From Marinococcus halophilus (GTDB taxonomy: Bacteria > Bacillota > Bacilli > Bacillales > Marinococcaceae), in NCBI RefSeq assembly GCF_002265875.1, contig NZ_NPFA01000006.1, forward strand, positions 62,150 through 126,149: a stretch of DNA of 64,000 nucleotides, written 5' to 3'. The position numbers were made by a program, and so were the translations under genes. The notes beneath the pieces were generated by a model that saw only the letters and a list, made by a program, of their open reading frames with translations, was not told where the DNA came from and searched no databases. Shown one piece after another: positions 42,387 through 50,760 of this stretch. Numbering within the stretch: the first letter of the stretch is position 1; each line of letters begins with the position of its first letter.

Positions 42387-43373
42387 TTATTCTGCATGCC
42401 AGCGGACTAATAACGCAGACTGCGCCAGACCGCCGCCAAATCCGTAAATAAGCACGAGGTCGCCGTTGCTTAAACGGCCGTCCTTCTGCGCTTCCCGGAG
42501 AGATAACGGAATTGTAGCGGATGATGTGTTGCCGTAATATTCGAGACTCGTCAGCGTTTTTTCCACTGGAATGCCGGTACGCTCGCAGATCGATTCGATC
42601 ATTCTCATGTTCGCACTGTGCGGGGCAAACCAATCGATGTCCTCAATTGCCACTCCTGCATCATCCAAAAGCTTGTCGATCCCCTGAGGAACTGTTTTGA
42701 CTGCCCATTTGTAAACTTCCCGGCCGTTTTGCCCAACATAGCCGTCTGAATCCACTTCCTGTCCGCCAATTTGGTTGGACAGATCGGTGCAGTAAAGGTA
42801 TTCACCCTTTTTCCCGTCTGAATCCGTGAAAGCGGCCAGAAAAGATGGATTGCTTTCGTCTGCTTCTACTAGAGCTGCGCCTGCGCCGTCCCCGAACAAA
42901 ATACATGTCGCCCGGTCCGTATAATCCGTAATTTTAGAGAGCGTTTCAGCGCCGATCACAAGCACTTTACGATGAAGACCGGAACTGATCATGCCGTCTG
43001 CCACGTGCAGCCCGTAGGAAAAGCCGGCGCAAGCAGCGTTTAAATCAAAAGCTCCAGCCCCGGAAATACCAAGGCTGGCCTGCACCAAAGAGGCGACGCT
43101 TGGTGTTTTGTGGTCAGGCGTCAGCGTGCACACAATGATAAGGTCCACGTCTTCAAGCGTTTTTCCACTTACCTGCTGCAGCTCCTCCGCTGCTTTTACG
43201 CAGATCGTGCTGGTGAATTCGTCATCTGCTGTAATCCGTCGTTCTTTAATGCCGGTACGGGACGTAATCCACTCATCGTTTGTTTCCACCATTTTTTCTA
43301 AATCATCATTTGTCAGCCGCTTCTCCGGAACAAAGGACCCTAATGCTGTAATTGAAGCTTTTGATTGTACCAT
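42387..43373 (-). CDS. fabH: 3-oxoacyl-[ACP] synthase III (FabHB-like)
   Basis: Starts fatty acid synthesis by condensing an acyl-CoA with malonyl-ACP. 328 aa, with the complete catalytic triad Cys115 (NAACAGFSYG), His252 (APHSANMRM) and Asn282 (YYGNTSSATIPL). It resembles FabHB (YhfB) of Bacillus, which prefers branched-chain primers. It stands alone, away from other fab genes, as FabHB does in Bacillus. GGGGG precedes the ATG. Confidence 0.93.
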   Translation of the reverse strand: MVQSKASITALGSFVPEKRLTNDDLEKMVETNDEWITSRTGIKERRITADDEFTSTICVKAAEELQQVSGKTLEDVDLIIVCTLTPDHKTPSVASLVQASLGISGAGAFDLNAACAGFSYGLHVADGMISSGLHRKVLVIGAETLSKITDYTDRATCILFGDGAGAALVEADESNPSFLAAFTDSDGKKGEYLYCTDLSNQIGGQEVDSDGYVGQNGREVYKWAVKTVPQGIDKLLDDAGVAIEDIDWFAPHSANMRMIESICERTGIPVEKTLTSLEYYGNTSSATIPLSLREAQKDGRLSNGDLVLIYGFGGGLAQSALLVRWHAE

Positions 43374-43511
43374 CGGTATGTAACCCCCGTTTTATGTATA
43401 ATTATCGCCTATGCGCTTTGATTTTCGTTGAATCTCATACTTATTTATATTATCACAAAATAAAGGATTATGCTTCCTTTGCTTTACGCATATCAAAAGT
43501 ACCGGAGCAGG

Positions 43512-43540
43512 CAAAAACCCTTCCCGGGCCGGGAAGGGCT
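43512..43540 (-). terminator. Terminator after crtP
   Basis: Stem CCCTTCCCGG / CCGGGAAGGG followed by TTTTT on the minus strand. Confidence 0.88.
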
Positions 43541-43546
43541 GTTAAG

Positions 43547-45049
43547 TTATTTTTTCATATCTGCCTGCTCGTGTTTTTGAATCAGATCTGCCGTCAGTTG
43601 GCCGGACAGTGTAACCATTGGCACACCACCGCCAGGATGCGTGGAACCGCCGGCAAAATAAAGGTTATCGTATATTCGGCTTTTTGCCGGCACTTTAAAT
43701 CCTCCGTTTACTTTCTGGTCGGAGGCCACTCCGTAAATCGAGCCTCCGTTGGCGCCGTAAAGTTCCTCAAGTCCTTCCGGAGTAAAACGGTACTCAAACT
43801 CGATTGACTCCCGCAGGCCCTCCATTCCGTTTCTCTCTAATTTATCCAGAATCGCCTCCTGGTATTTATCCCAGTCAAAAGATTTTTTCTGTTTAGCATC
43901 CATTGGCGGCACGTGTGTCAGTACGAATAAATTGTCTTTACCTGCCGGCGCCTGGGTTTCGTCCGACCGGGCCGAGATACCAATATACACGGTCGGGTCG
44001 TCGGCTGGAACCTTTTCCTCGAATACCTGCTTAAACTCAAGCTCAGGATCCTCAGAGAAAAAGAAGTTATGGTGATGAAGCCCCTCGAATTTTTTATTCA
44101 CCCCAAGCAGCAGCACGACGCCCGAAACTGTCGGAATAAACGTTTTATTTAGTTTCTTGGCTTCTTTTTTCGCCTTCGTTTCCGGAGGGGCAATCGTATT
44201 GTAGGCCGGGATGGCCTCAAGGTTCGATACGATAACATCTGCCTGGTGCGTTTCCCCACTCTCTGTTTCCACTCCGGTCACCCGGTCGTTTTCTACGAGC
44301 AGACGGCTGACGGGGCTGTTCAGATGAACGTCGACCCGAAGCTCCTCCATCAGCCGCTGCATGCCCTCGGCAATTTTGTACATGCCGCCCTTCACGTAAT
44401 GAATACCGAGCCCGAGCTGTACATAGACGAGCTGGTTTAAAATGGCCGGGGCGGCGTACGGATTGGATCCAACGTACATAATGAAAAAGTTGAACATCTG
44501 CTCGAGGTATTTATTGTCAAACTGCTTATGGGTCGCCTTCGCCACTGTGTTCAACGGATCCATCTTCATTAAATCGCCTAACGTATGGTGGCTTTTTAAG
44601 TCTTTCAGATCTTCGATGCTGTATTTATAAAAGCTTTTCATGCACAGTTCATACATTTCTTCTGTATAGGATAAAAACTCCGTAATTTTACGGCTCGGCT
44701 GATCCGTAACTTTCGCCGCTTCTTCAATCATGCCGGGCAGATCGCTCGTTACGTTCAGCGAGGTTCCGTCCTCGAAAAATGTTTTCCACTGCGGTTCCAC
44801 CCGTTCTACCTGTATGTAATCATCAAGGTAGCGGTTTGCGCTGTGAAACAGCTGTTCAAGCACCCATGGCATCGTCAGAATAGATGGGCCGGTGTCGAAG
44901 GTGAACCCTTTCCCGCTGCGGCGGTTCAATTTTCCGCCAAGATTTTCATTTTTCTCCAGTAACGTTACCTCATATCCATCCGTCTGCAGCCGGATCGCTG
45001 CGGACATGCCTCCAAGGCCTCCGCCAATGACAATTGCTTTTTTCTTCAA
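43547..45049 (-). CDS. crtP: CrtP-type carotenoid oxygenase (diapolycopene/diaponeurosporene oxygenase)
   Basis: FAD-dependent carotenoid desaturase-family enzyme of 500 aa. FAD-binding motif GGGLGGMSAAIR, then GPSILTMP, MYVGSNPYAAPA, HHNFFFSEDPE and the C-terminal GGSTHPGGGVPMVTLSGQ. These segments match staphylococcal CrtP (oxidises terminal methyl groups of C30 carotenoids to aldehydes) better than the desaturase CrtN. I place the start at TTG 45049 because GGAGG lies seven bases before it; a GTG at 45058 overlaps that site. The genes for CrtM and CrtN are not in the window. An ICMT-like gene lies 18 bases upstream on the same transcript. Confidence 0.9.
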   Translation of the reverse strand: MKKKAIVIGGGLGGMSAAIRLQTDGYEVTLLEKNENLGGKLNRRSGKGFTFDTGPSILTMPWVLEQLFHSANRYLDDYIQVERVEPQWKTFFEDGTSLNVTSDLPGMIEEAAKVTDQPSRKITEFLSYTEEMYELCMKSFYKYSIEDLKDLKSHHTLGDLMKMDPLNTVAKATHKQFDNKYLEQMFNFFIMYVGSNPYAAPAILNQLVYVQLGLGIHYVKGGMYKIAEGMQRLMEELRVDVHLNSPVSRLLVENDRVTGVETESGETHQADVIVSNLEAIPAYNTIAPPETKAKKEAKKLNKTFIPTVSGVVLLLGVNKKFEGLHHHNFFFSEDPELEFKQVFEEKVPADDPTVYIGISARSDETQAPAGKDNLFVLTHVPPMDAKQKKSFDWDKYQEAILDKLERNGMEGLRESIEFEYRFTPEGLEELYGANGGSIYGVASDQKVNGGFKVPAKSRIYDNLYFAGGSTHPGGGVPMVTLSGQLTADLIQKHEQADMKK

Positions 45050-45067
45050 ATAGCACACCTCCGTGAA

Positions 45068-45628
45068 TTAGTACAAAAATGGGATTAGCCGGTTTCTTCG
45101 CTGGCACCATATACGATACGTTTCTCCGTGTGTCTGGCGCAGCATTTCTTCTTCAATACGGATACGGTAAAGAAGTGCCGGCACCATGACTCCTGTACTT
45201 ATGACTGCTGCCCCGGGGCTATTCATGAATAAGCAAAAGCCAAGTACAATAAAAAGTAAAGCGGTATAAAGCGGATGGCACAAACGACGGTACGGTCCGC
45301 TGCTTACCAGGCGGTCGCCGTTCCGGACAGACACGTCCCTGCTGAACTGGTCCCGTAAATGAAGAATTCCCCAATACCGCAAGCCAATACCGGCTCCGTA
45401 CAGGCAAAGACCGGCGATCTGAAGCCGGGCTGAAGAGAGGCTGAGGAAACCGCTCTCGCCAAATACCACTGCGGTTCCCATCGACAGAATGACAGCTGCC
45501 AGTATCCAGCGGAACGAGCGGCTCTCCGTACGCTCCGGTTCCTTCGAGGGAGCTTTCTGCCTGAATAAAAAAAATTCAGCGATCCAGAAGAAGGTAACCA
45601 CCACAAATATTGTATCAATCAACACCAT
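45068..45628 (-). CDS. Isoprenylcysteine carboxyl methyltransferase-like membrane protein
   Basis: Membrane methyltransferase-family protein of 186 aa with about five helices. C-terminal features of the ICMT/PEMT group: YRRLCHPLYTALL and EEEMLRQTHGETYRIW. I prefer the ATG at 45628 with GGGAGAAGG in front; an ATG at 45649 is possible. Bacteria have no prenylated CaaX proteins, and bacterial relatives such as BpsB/YpbQ methylate lipophilic small molecules. Its position directly before crtP suggests a carotenoid acid as substrate (inference). Confidence 0.85.
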   Translation of the reverse strand: MVLIDTIFVVVTFFWIAEFFLFRQKAPSKEPERTESRSFRWILAAVILSMGTAVVFGESGFLSLSSARLQIAGLCLYGAGIGLRYWGILHLRDQFSRDVSVRNGDRLVSSGPYRRLCHPLYTALLFIVLGFCLFMNSPGAAVISTGVMVPALLYRIRIEEEMLRQTHGETYRIWCQRRNRLIPFLY

Positions 45629-45733
45629 GGTTTTACCTTCTCCCTTCATGCCTCATTTCTTTTTACACTCGTTACCAATTCCCCCATCTATGCTGCCGCT
45701 AAACCAAAAGCCCTCCCTGTTTTTTATTATCTT

Positions 45734-47044
45734 TTACGCCTCCACCGCTTTTTTAGCCACCGGCTTTGCTTTCATTAAAAGATCCACAATATGCACCGTA
45801 TCAATTTCTTCTTCGAGGTCTTCCCGCTGTACGCCCAATTTCATTTGGAGCATACAGCCCGGGTTGGTCGTAACAATACCTTCCGGGCACTGCCGCTTAA
45901 CGTCTTCCATTTTCACATCCAGAATATCCATGGCATCTTCATGCTGTGTAATATTGTAAATACCTGCTGAACCACAGCAGAAGTCGGGCCGGTCAAGCTC
46001 TTTAAGCGTCACTCCGGGCACAGAGCGAATCAGCTGCAGCGGCGGTTCTTTTACCTTCTGTACATTTGTCATATGACAGGAAGGTTGATACGTATAAGTT
46101 TCTTCCACCCTTTCGGTAAACTCCAGGCCGTCAAGCTCCACCAGTATTTCGGTGATATCTCTGACTTTACCAGAGAAAGCTCTCGCCCGCGGCTCCCACT
46201 CCGGATCTCCGGCAAACAGCTCTCCATATTTATGCAACTGGGCCCCGCATCCTCCAGCATTGTTCACAATGTAGTCCACCGGCTTCTCTTCAAATGCCTG
46301 TATATTTTTCTTGGCGAGTGTTATGGCTTCAGGCTCTTTGCCGGCATGAGCATGCAGCGCCCCGCAGCAGGTCTGCGTTTTTGGCAGCTGCACCTCTGCT
46401 CCGGAAAGCCGGAGCAGCTCCATCGTTTTTTCATTTTGTTTAAAAAATACGCTGTCCATCACACAGCCGGTAAAGAAAGCAACTACCACTTTCGGCGGAC
46501 TATCCGGATGCAGGCGATTTTTTCTCGCATGCCTCTCTTTCGGCGAAGGTGCCGGGGGCAGCACCTGTTCAAACTTATCGAGATGAAGCGGTGCCGCAGA
46601 CATTAATTTCAGCCCCCGTGCTGCTTTTTGCAGACCGCTCACCTGGTACAGCCAAGTCGCGTTTCCAAGCTGGTCCATCCATCCTGTAGAAGGAAAAAAT
46701 GAATGAAATAAAAAACGCTCGGTTTTTTGCTGTATGAACGTTTTTTCTTCATACTCATCAATCACATGCTTGGCACTTTCAAACAGCTGCCCATATTGCA
46801 CATCAGTCGGGCACACGGTTGTACATGCCATACACCCGAGGCATTTGTCTATTGGCTGCTTTAAATCCTCCACGGCTGCTTTTCCTTCTGCAACCATTTT
46901 GATTAAATTAATACGGCCGCGCGGGGAATGAGTCTCGCGCTCCATTGTTTCATATGTCGGGCACACAGGAAGACAGTAGCCACACTGCACACAGTCAAAG
47001 GTCAAATCGTAGCGGAGCATGTCTTTTAGTGTATCAGCCATCAC
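45734..47044 (-). CDS. glcF: Glycolate oxidase iron-sulfur subunit GlcF
   Basis: Electron-transfer subunit of glycolate (or D-lactate-like 2-hydroxy acid) oxidase, 436 aa. Two 4Fe-4S motifs: CVQCGYCLPVCP and CLGCMACTTVCP. Two CCG domains follow: TCCGALHAHAG and FCCGSAGIYN. Its ATG is 11 bases inside the end of glcD. GlcE is absent from the pair, as in Bacillus ysfCD. Confidence 0.94.
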   Translation of the reverse strand: MMADTLKDMLRYDLTFDCVQCGYCLPVCPTYETMERETHSPRGRINLIKMVAEGKAAVEDLKQPIDKCLGCMACTTVCPTDVQYGQLFESAKHVIDEYEEKTFIQQKTERFLFHSFFPSTGWMDQLGNATWLYQVSGLQKAARGLKLMSAAPLHLDKFEQVLPPAPSPKERHARKNRLHPDSPPKVVVAFFTGCVMDSVFFKQNEKTMELLRLSGAEVQLPKTQTCCGALHAHAGKEPEAITLAKKNIQAFEEKPVDYIVNNAGGCGAQLHKYGELFAGDPEWEPRARAFSGKVRDITEILVELDGLEFTERVEETYTYQPSCHMTNVQKVKEPPLQLIRSVPGVTLKELDRPDFCCGSAGIYNITQHEDAMDILDVKMEDVKRQCPEGIVTTNPGCMLQMKLGVQREDLEEEIDTVHIVDLLMKAKPVAKKAVEA

Positions 47045-48437
47045 GCAGCACCAGCTTCTGCCCTTTTTCTGCGAAGATTTTCCCCGGGTTCATAATGTTG
47101 TTTGGGTCCCACGCTTCCTTAATCCGCTTGAGCATCGCTACTCCCACCTCTCCCATTTCCTGTTCCATAAAAGGAGCTTTCATCGTACCGATACCGTGTT
47201 CTCCGGACAGCGTACCACCCAGATCCAGGGCTGCACGGAAAATTTCCGCCACCGCCTTTTCGGCACGTATCATCTCTTCTTCATCGCGCTGGTCGCACAT
47301 AATATCCGGATGGAGGTTGCCATCACCAATATGGCCAAACACGACGAGCTCCACCTGATATTTTTCTTTGATCTGCTTCAGGCGCTCCATCATTTCTGGA
47401 ATCCGGCTTCTTGGCACTGTAGCGTCTTCCGAAATCTTCGTCGGCTTGATCGTAGCAATTGCTGGCGAAACAAGCTTTCTGGCGCTCCAGAGCTTCTGGG
47501 CTTCTTCCTCGCTTCCGGCTGTAATAACCGGATCCGCCTCCAGGGATTCCAGAATTTTTTTCACTTGCTCCGCTTCTAATTTAACAGTCTCCGGATGGCC
47601 ATCGAATTCAATTAAAAGAAGCGCTTCCGATGCCGTGGGGAGACCCGACGGCCGGTACCGCTCCACCGCTTCGATACAGGCACGGTCCATGAATTCCATT
47701 TTTGCCGGCAGAACTCCTGAGGTGAGTGTCTTTGAAATAGCCTTACCGGCTGTCGCCATATCTGTGAACGCGGCCATCATTGTTTGTTTAGCTGGAGGCT
47801 TCGGAACCAGCTTGAGCGTAGCTTTTGTAATCACGCCAAGCGTCCCTTCAGAGCCAACAAGCAGCTTTGTCAAATCGTAACCGGTTACATTTTTAATCGT
47901 ACGTCCGCCAGTATGCATAACTTCACCCTCAGGTGTGACAATCTCAAGGCCTATCACAAAATCCTTCGTCACGCCGTACTTCAACCCCCTCGGGCCACCG
48001 GAATTTTCAGCCAGATTTCCACCGATCGTCGACACGTGGGCGCTACTTGGATCCGGCGGATACATTAAGCCGGCATCTTCGGCCGCAGCATGAATATCAG
48101 CCGTCAGTACACTCGGCGTCACGACCGCGATCAAGTCATCGGCAAAAACATTAATCTCCCCCGGCCACTGGGCCATATCCAAAAGTATTCCCCCGTGGAC
48201 CGGCAACGGCCCTCCACTCAGGCAGGTTCCCTGTCCTCTCGGCGTCACGGCGAGGGTGAACCGGTTGGCGATTTTCATAATTGCCTGTACTTCCTCTGTC
48301 GTTTTTGGCTGCACTACCACTTCGGGCAAGTGCTCGCCAAAAGAAGCATCAAAGCTGTAGCTATACCGGTCGGCAATCTCTGTAAATACCCGTTTGTCAC
48401 TTAAAAGAGCGCGCAATTGTTCTTCCCATTCGTGCAA
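47034..48437 (-). CDS. glcD: Glycolate oxidase FAD subunit GlcD
   Basis: FAD-linked 2-hydroxy-acid oxidase of 467 aa. PCMH FAD domain with TPRGQGTCLSGG, PPDPSSAHVSTIGGN and VTGYDLTKLLVGSEGTLG; C-terminal FAD-oxidase domain with GHIGDGNLHPDI and GEHGIGTMKAPF. Oxidises glycolate to glyoxylate at the membrane together with GlcF. Starts a two-gene operon with GAAAGGAG before the ATG. Possible sources of glycolate here are sugar or tartrate breakdown (inference). Confidence 0.94.
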   Translation of the reverse strand: MHEWEEQLRALLSDKRVFTEIADRYSYSFDASFGEHLPEVVVQPKTTEEVQAIMKIANRFTLAVTPRGQGTCLSGGPLPVHGGILLDMAQWPGEINVFADDLIAVVTPSVLTADIHAAAEDAGLMYPPDPSSAHVSTIGGNLAENSGGPRGLKYGVTKDFVIGLEIVTPEGEVMHTGGRTIKNVTGYDLTKLLVGSEGTLGVITKATLKLVPKPPAKQTMMAAFTDMATAGKAISKTLTSGVLPAKMEFMDRACIEAVERYRPSGLPTASEALLLIEFDGHPETVKLEAEQVKKILESLEADPVITAGSEEEAQKLWSARKLVSPAIATIKPTKISEDATVPRSRIPEMMERLKQIKEKYQVELVVFGHIGDGNLHPDIMCDQRDEEEMIRAEKAVAEIFRAALDLGGTLSGEHGIGTMKAPFMEQEMGEVGVAMLKRIKEAWDPNNIMNPGKIFAEKGQKLVLRDG

Positions 48438-48516
48438 TAAAAGCAGCTCCTTTCTCTCTTCCTATTGCAACTTAACATTATCGTACTCCCTCATACGGGC
48501 GAATGCAATATTTTGC

Positions 48517-48558
48517 CAAAAGAAGGCTGGAGCCGTCCGCAAGCAGCCTCCAGCCTTT
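48517..48558 (-). terminator. Terminator after the tautomerase gene
   Basis: Stem GGCTGGAG / CTCCAGCC with a 15-base loop and TTCTTTT tail on the minus strand. Confidence 0.75.
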
Positions 48559-48946
48559 ACAGTTTTCCATTTAAAAACTGGGCTTCCCCCATTCCAAAGC
48601 TCCAGTCTGCCTCTGTGTTGTCTGTGATCGATATCATCACGTCTTCGGAGTTGATGTGGCACCGGCTCTGCAAATGCCCGGCAACATTTTTATACAGTCG
48701 CTTTTTCTGCTCTGCTGTACGTGTTTTGCTGATTACCTGAATTACCACAATATTATTTGTACGGCCAAAGCCGAGCCCGGTATCTTCAATATACATTTCG
48801 TACGGCTTATGCTGGTTAATCGTCTGGTAGCGATCATTTTCCGGCACTTCAAAACTCTCTACGACTGCGTCATGCACAGCGTCCGCGAGCAGCTGTAATT
48901 CCTCTTCCGTCCGCCCTTCGATAACATCGATTCTAATTAATGGCAT
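48557..48946 (-). CDS. Tautomerase-family protein (4-oxalocrotonate tautomerase fold)
   Basis: A 129-aa tautomerase with the catalytic Pro directly after the initiator Met (MPLIRIDVIEG), which fixes the start at 48946; GAAAGGGGAG lies in front. The double-length form (Tautomerase_2 type) is larger than 4-OT (62 aa). Tautomerases of this type act on keto-enol forms of 2-keto acids or their analogues. It follows the aldolase gene after 22 bases, suggesting that it handles the aldolase product or substrate. Confidence 0.88.
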   Translation of the reverse strand: MPLIRIDVIEGRTEEELQLLADAVHDAVVESFEVPENDRYQTINQHKPYEMYIEDTGLGFGRTNNIVVIQVISKTRTAEQKKRLYKNVAGHLQSRCHINSEDVMISITDNTEADWSFGMGEAQFLNGKL

Positions 48947-48968
48947 AGTATCTCCCCTTTCACGGGAT

Positions 48969-49835
48969 TTATTTAATCTGGACTGCAGAAGCTTTGCCTG
49001 CACTTCCAAAAATGTTCATATGCTTTAGCACATTCGCTTTGGCGCCTTTTACCTCGTCCTGGTGCAGGTCAAAATAGTTCTGGTAAGCTCCCGTCGCGAC
49101 AAAGGCTTCGTTTACCTGCTTTGTTACTTTGTTAAATGTCGACGTTGCTACGTTAATTTTCCTTACTCCGGCTTCGATGCACTGCTGAAACACTTTTTCG
49201 CTGATGCCTGAGCCCCCGTGCAGGACAAGCGGTGCCTCAGTGCGGGCATCAATCTCCCGCAGACGATCCACTCTGATATCCGGCTCTCCCTTACACATGC
49301 CGTGAGCATTCCCTATAGCTACCGCCAGGGCATCCAGACCGGTTTCTTTTTCCATCCGCTCTGCATCTTTAACACTTGTCAGCTGCATTTCAATATCTTC
49401 GGATCCGTCTTCACTCCCGCCTACTCTTCCTATTTCAGCTTCCACAGTGGCTCCGTACTTTTCAGCCATTTGAACAACCCCAGCCGTATTGCTAATGTTT
49501 GTTTCCAAATCATGATGAGAGCCGTCATACATCACAGAGCTGAACCCAATCTCCAGGGCCTGCGCAATAACTGGTGTACTCATCCCATGATCAAGATGCA
49601 CTGCAACTGGTACCTCTGATGCCCTGGCGGCTGCCACCATTAATGGACCGAGAAGATGAAGCGGGGAGTGATTCAGACGCACTTCAGCGACCTGCAAAAT
49701 CAACGGGGACTTCAGCTCTTCTGCTGCCTGCACAGCTCCTATCACCATTTCCATGTTGGCTACGCTGAATGAACCAACCCCATAATTGCCTTCCTCCGCC
49801 TGAGACAGTATCGTTTTCATTGGCACTAAGCTCAT
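48969..49835 (-). CDS. Class II (zinc) aldolase of the fructose/tagatose-bisphosphate family
   Basis: Aldolase of 288 aa. Catalytic Asp82 and zinc ligand His83 in VHLDHG, His178 in GNAHG and His206 in LHGGSG are all present, as is the phosphate-binding end of the barrel (INVATSTFNK). It splits ketose bisphosphates into DHAP and an aldehyde; IolJ, GatY/KbaY and FbaA belong here. Because the partner is a tautomerase and the control region carries a cre-like site plus a palindrome, I infer a catabolic enzyme, not glycolytic FbaA. No sugar kinase is adjacent. Confidence 0.9.
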   Translation of the reverse strand: MSLVPMKTILSQAEEGNYGVGSFSVANMEMVIGAVQAAEELKSPLILQVAEVRLNHSPLHLLGPLMVAAARASEVPVAVHLDHGMSTPVIAQALEIGFSSVMYDGSHHDLETNISNTAGVVQMAEKYGATVEAEIGRVGGSEDGSEDIEMQLTSVKDAERMEKETGLDALAVAIGNAHGMCKGEPDIRVDRLREIDARTEAPLVLHGGSGISEKVFQQCIEAGVRKINVATSTFNKVTKQVNEAFVATGAYQNYFDLHQDEVKGAKANVLKHMNIFGSAGKASAVQIK

Positions 49836-49869
49836 TGATTCACATCCTCCAATGTAGTTATTTTGTTTT

Positions 49870-49883
49870 TGATATCGCTTTCA
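49870..49883 (-). promoter_or_regulatory. cre-like site before the aldolase operon
   Basis: On the minus strand TGAAAGCGATATCA differs from TGWAARCGYTWNCW at one base (Y to A). It lies 35 bases before the aldolase start. Confidence 0.6.
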
Positions 49884-49900
49884 AAATTAAACAAAAATAT

Positions 49901-49916
49901 AGTTAAGCGCTTAACT
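49901..49916. promoter_or_regulatory. Perfect 16-base palindrome, probable operator
   Basis: AGTTAAGCGCTTAACT, 66-81 bases before the aldolase start. A central CG in an otherwise AT-containing palindrome is typical of LacI/GalR operators. No regulator gene lies next to it. Confidence 0.55.
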
Positions 49917-49957
49917 TATTATAAACATATTCAGCCGGCGTTTCAATCCTCTCCGGC

Positions 49958-49990
49958 ATAAAAAGACTCCGAAGGTCGCTTCGGAGTCTT
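49958..49990 (-). terminator. Terminator after the YtxH-like gene
   Basis: Stem AAGACTCCGAAG / CTTCGGAGTCTT with a four-base loop and TTTTT on the minus strand. Confidence 0.9.
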
Positions 49991-49994
49991 AGTG

Positions 49995-50570
49995 TTATTC
50001 TCTTGCGGATTTATTAATATCGTCGTCCATGTTGCCGGTGGATCCGATCGTTGGAAGATCGCTGTCGCTGTATTTCGAAGCATCGGTAGCGCTCTGATAC
50101 TCTTTGGTTTTAGTATCATCGTCGTCAGAGCCAGCAACTTCATCTTTGGCTTCCTTCACCTGGCTGCCGGCTTCTTTCAGTTCTTCTCCAGCATCCTTTG
50201 CCGTATCGCCTACGCCCTTCAATTCCTCGCCGGCTTCCTTCGCCGTGGATACGACTTCTTCTGACTCGTTCTTCACTTTTTGAACCTGGGCGATCAGATC
50301 CTTTCCGTAATTATTGTACACATCCTGAAGCTGGGTACCGATTGTTTTTGCCAGCTCTGTAGCATTCTGGATACGCTCCATAAAGTCATCTTTATTCACT
50401 GCATCGCTGTTTTTGGCATTTTCTTTATACTGGCTGGCTGTTTCTTTTGCTTCTGAAGACTTTTCCTTCACTGTATCACGCGCTGAACGGTTTAAAAATA
50501 CTGCGCCGATCCCTGCAATGATAACAGAAGCTATAATAATAGGTAATTTACTGTTCTGCTGTTCTGGCAT
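49995..50570 (-). CDS. YtxH-like membrane-anchored protein
   Basis: A 191-aa protein with an N-terminal membrane helix (about 9-25) and a long, highly charged helical region rich in Ala, Glu, Lys (about 30-150), followed by an acidic low-complexity tail. It resembles YtxH/general-stress proteins, which are often sigma-B controlled; I see no clear sigma-B promoter. Internal repeats of the KEAGEELK type suggest a coiled coil. Function unknown. Confidence 0.75.
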   Translation of the reverse strand: MPEQQNSKLPIIIASVIIAGIGAVFLNRSARDTVKEKSSEAKETASQYKENAKNSDAVNKDDFMERIQNATELAKTIGTQLQDVYNNYGKDLIAQVQKVKNESEEVVSTAKEAGEELKGVGDTAKDAGEELKEAGSQVKEAKDEVAGSDDDDTKTKEYQSATDASKYSDSDLPTIGSTGNMDDDINKSARE

Positions 50571-50760
50571 ATGTCTCTCTCCTTTATTCTCAGTGTACTT
50601 CGAAATAGAGCCTATCTACTCCTTACCTTTATCTTTCCTTGGATAAACATGAATTTCTATGGAAATATACGCTTTTCCACATATGCTAAAGGATGTTTAG
50701 CTTTTGGTTACAGGTGAAATATGAATGAATGTGCTGAAATTACAAAGGAGTGACGTTTAA

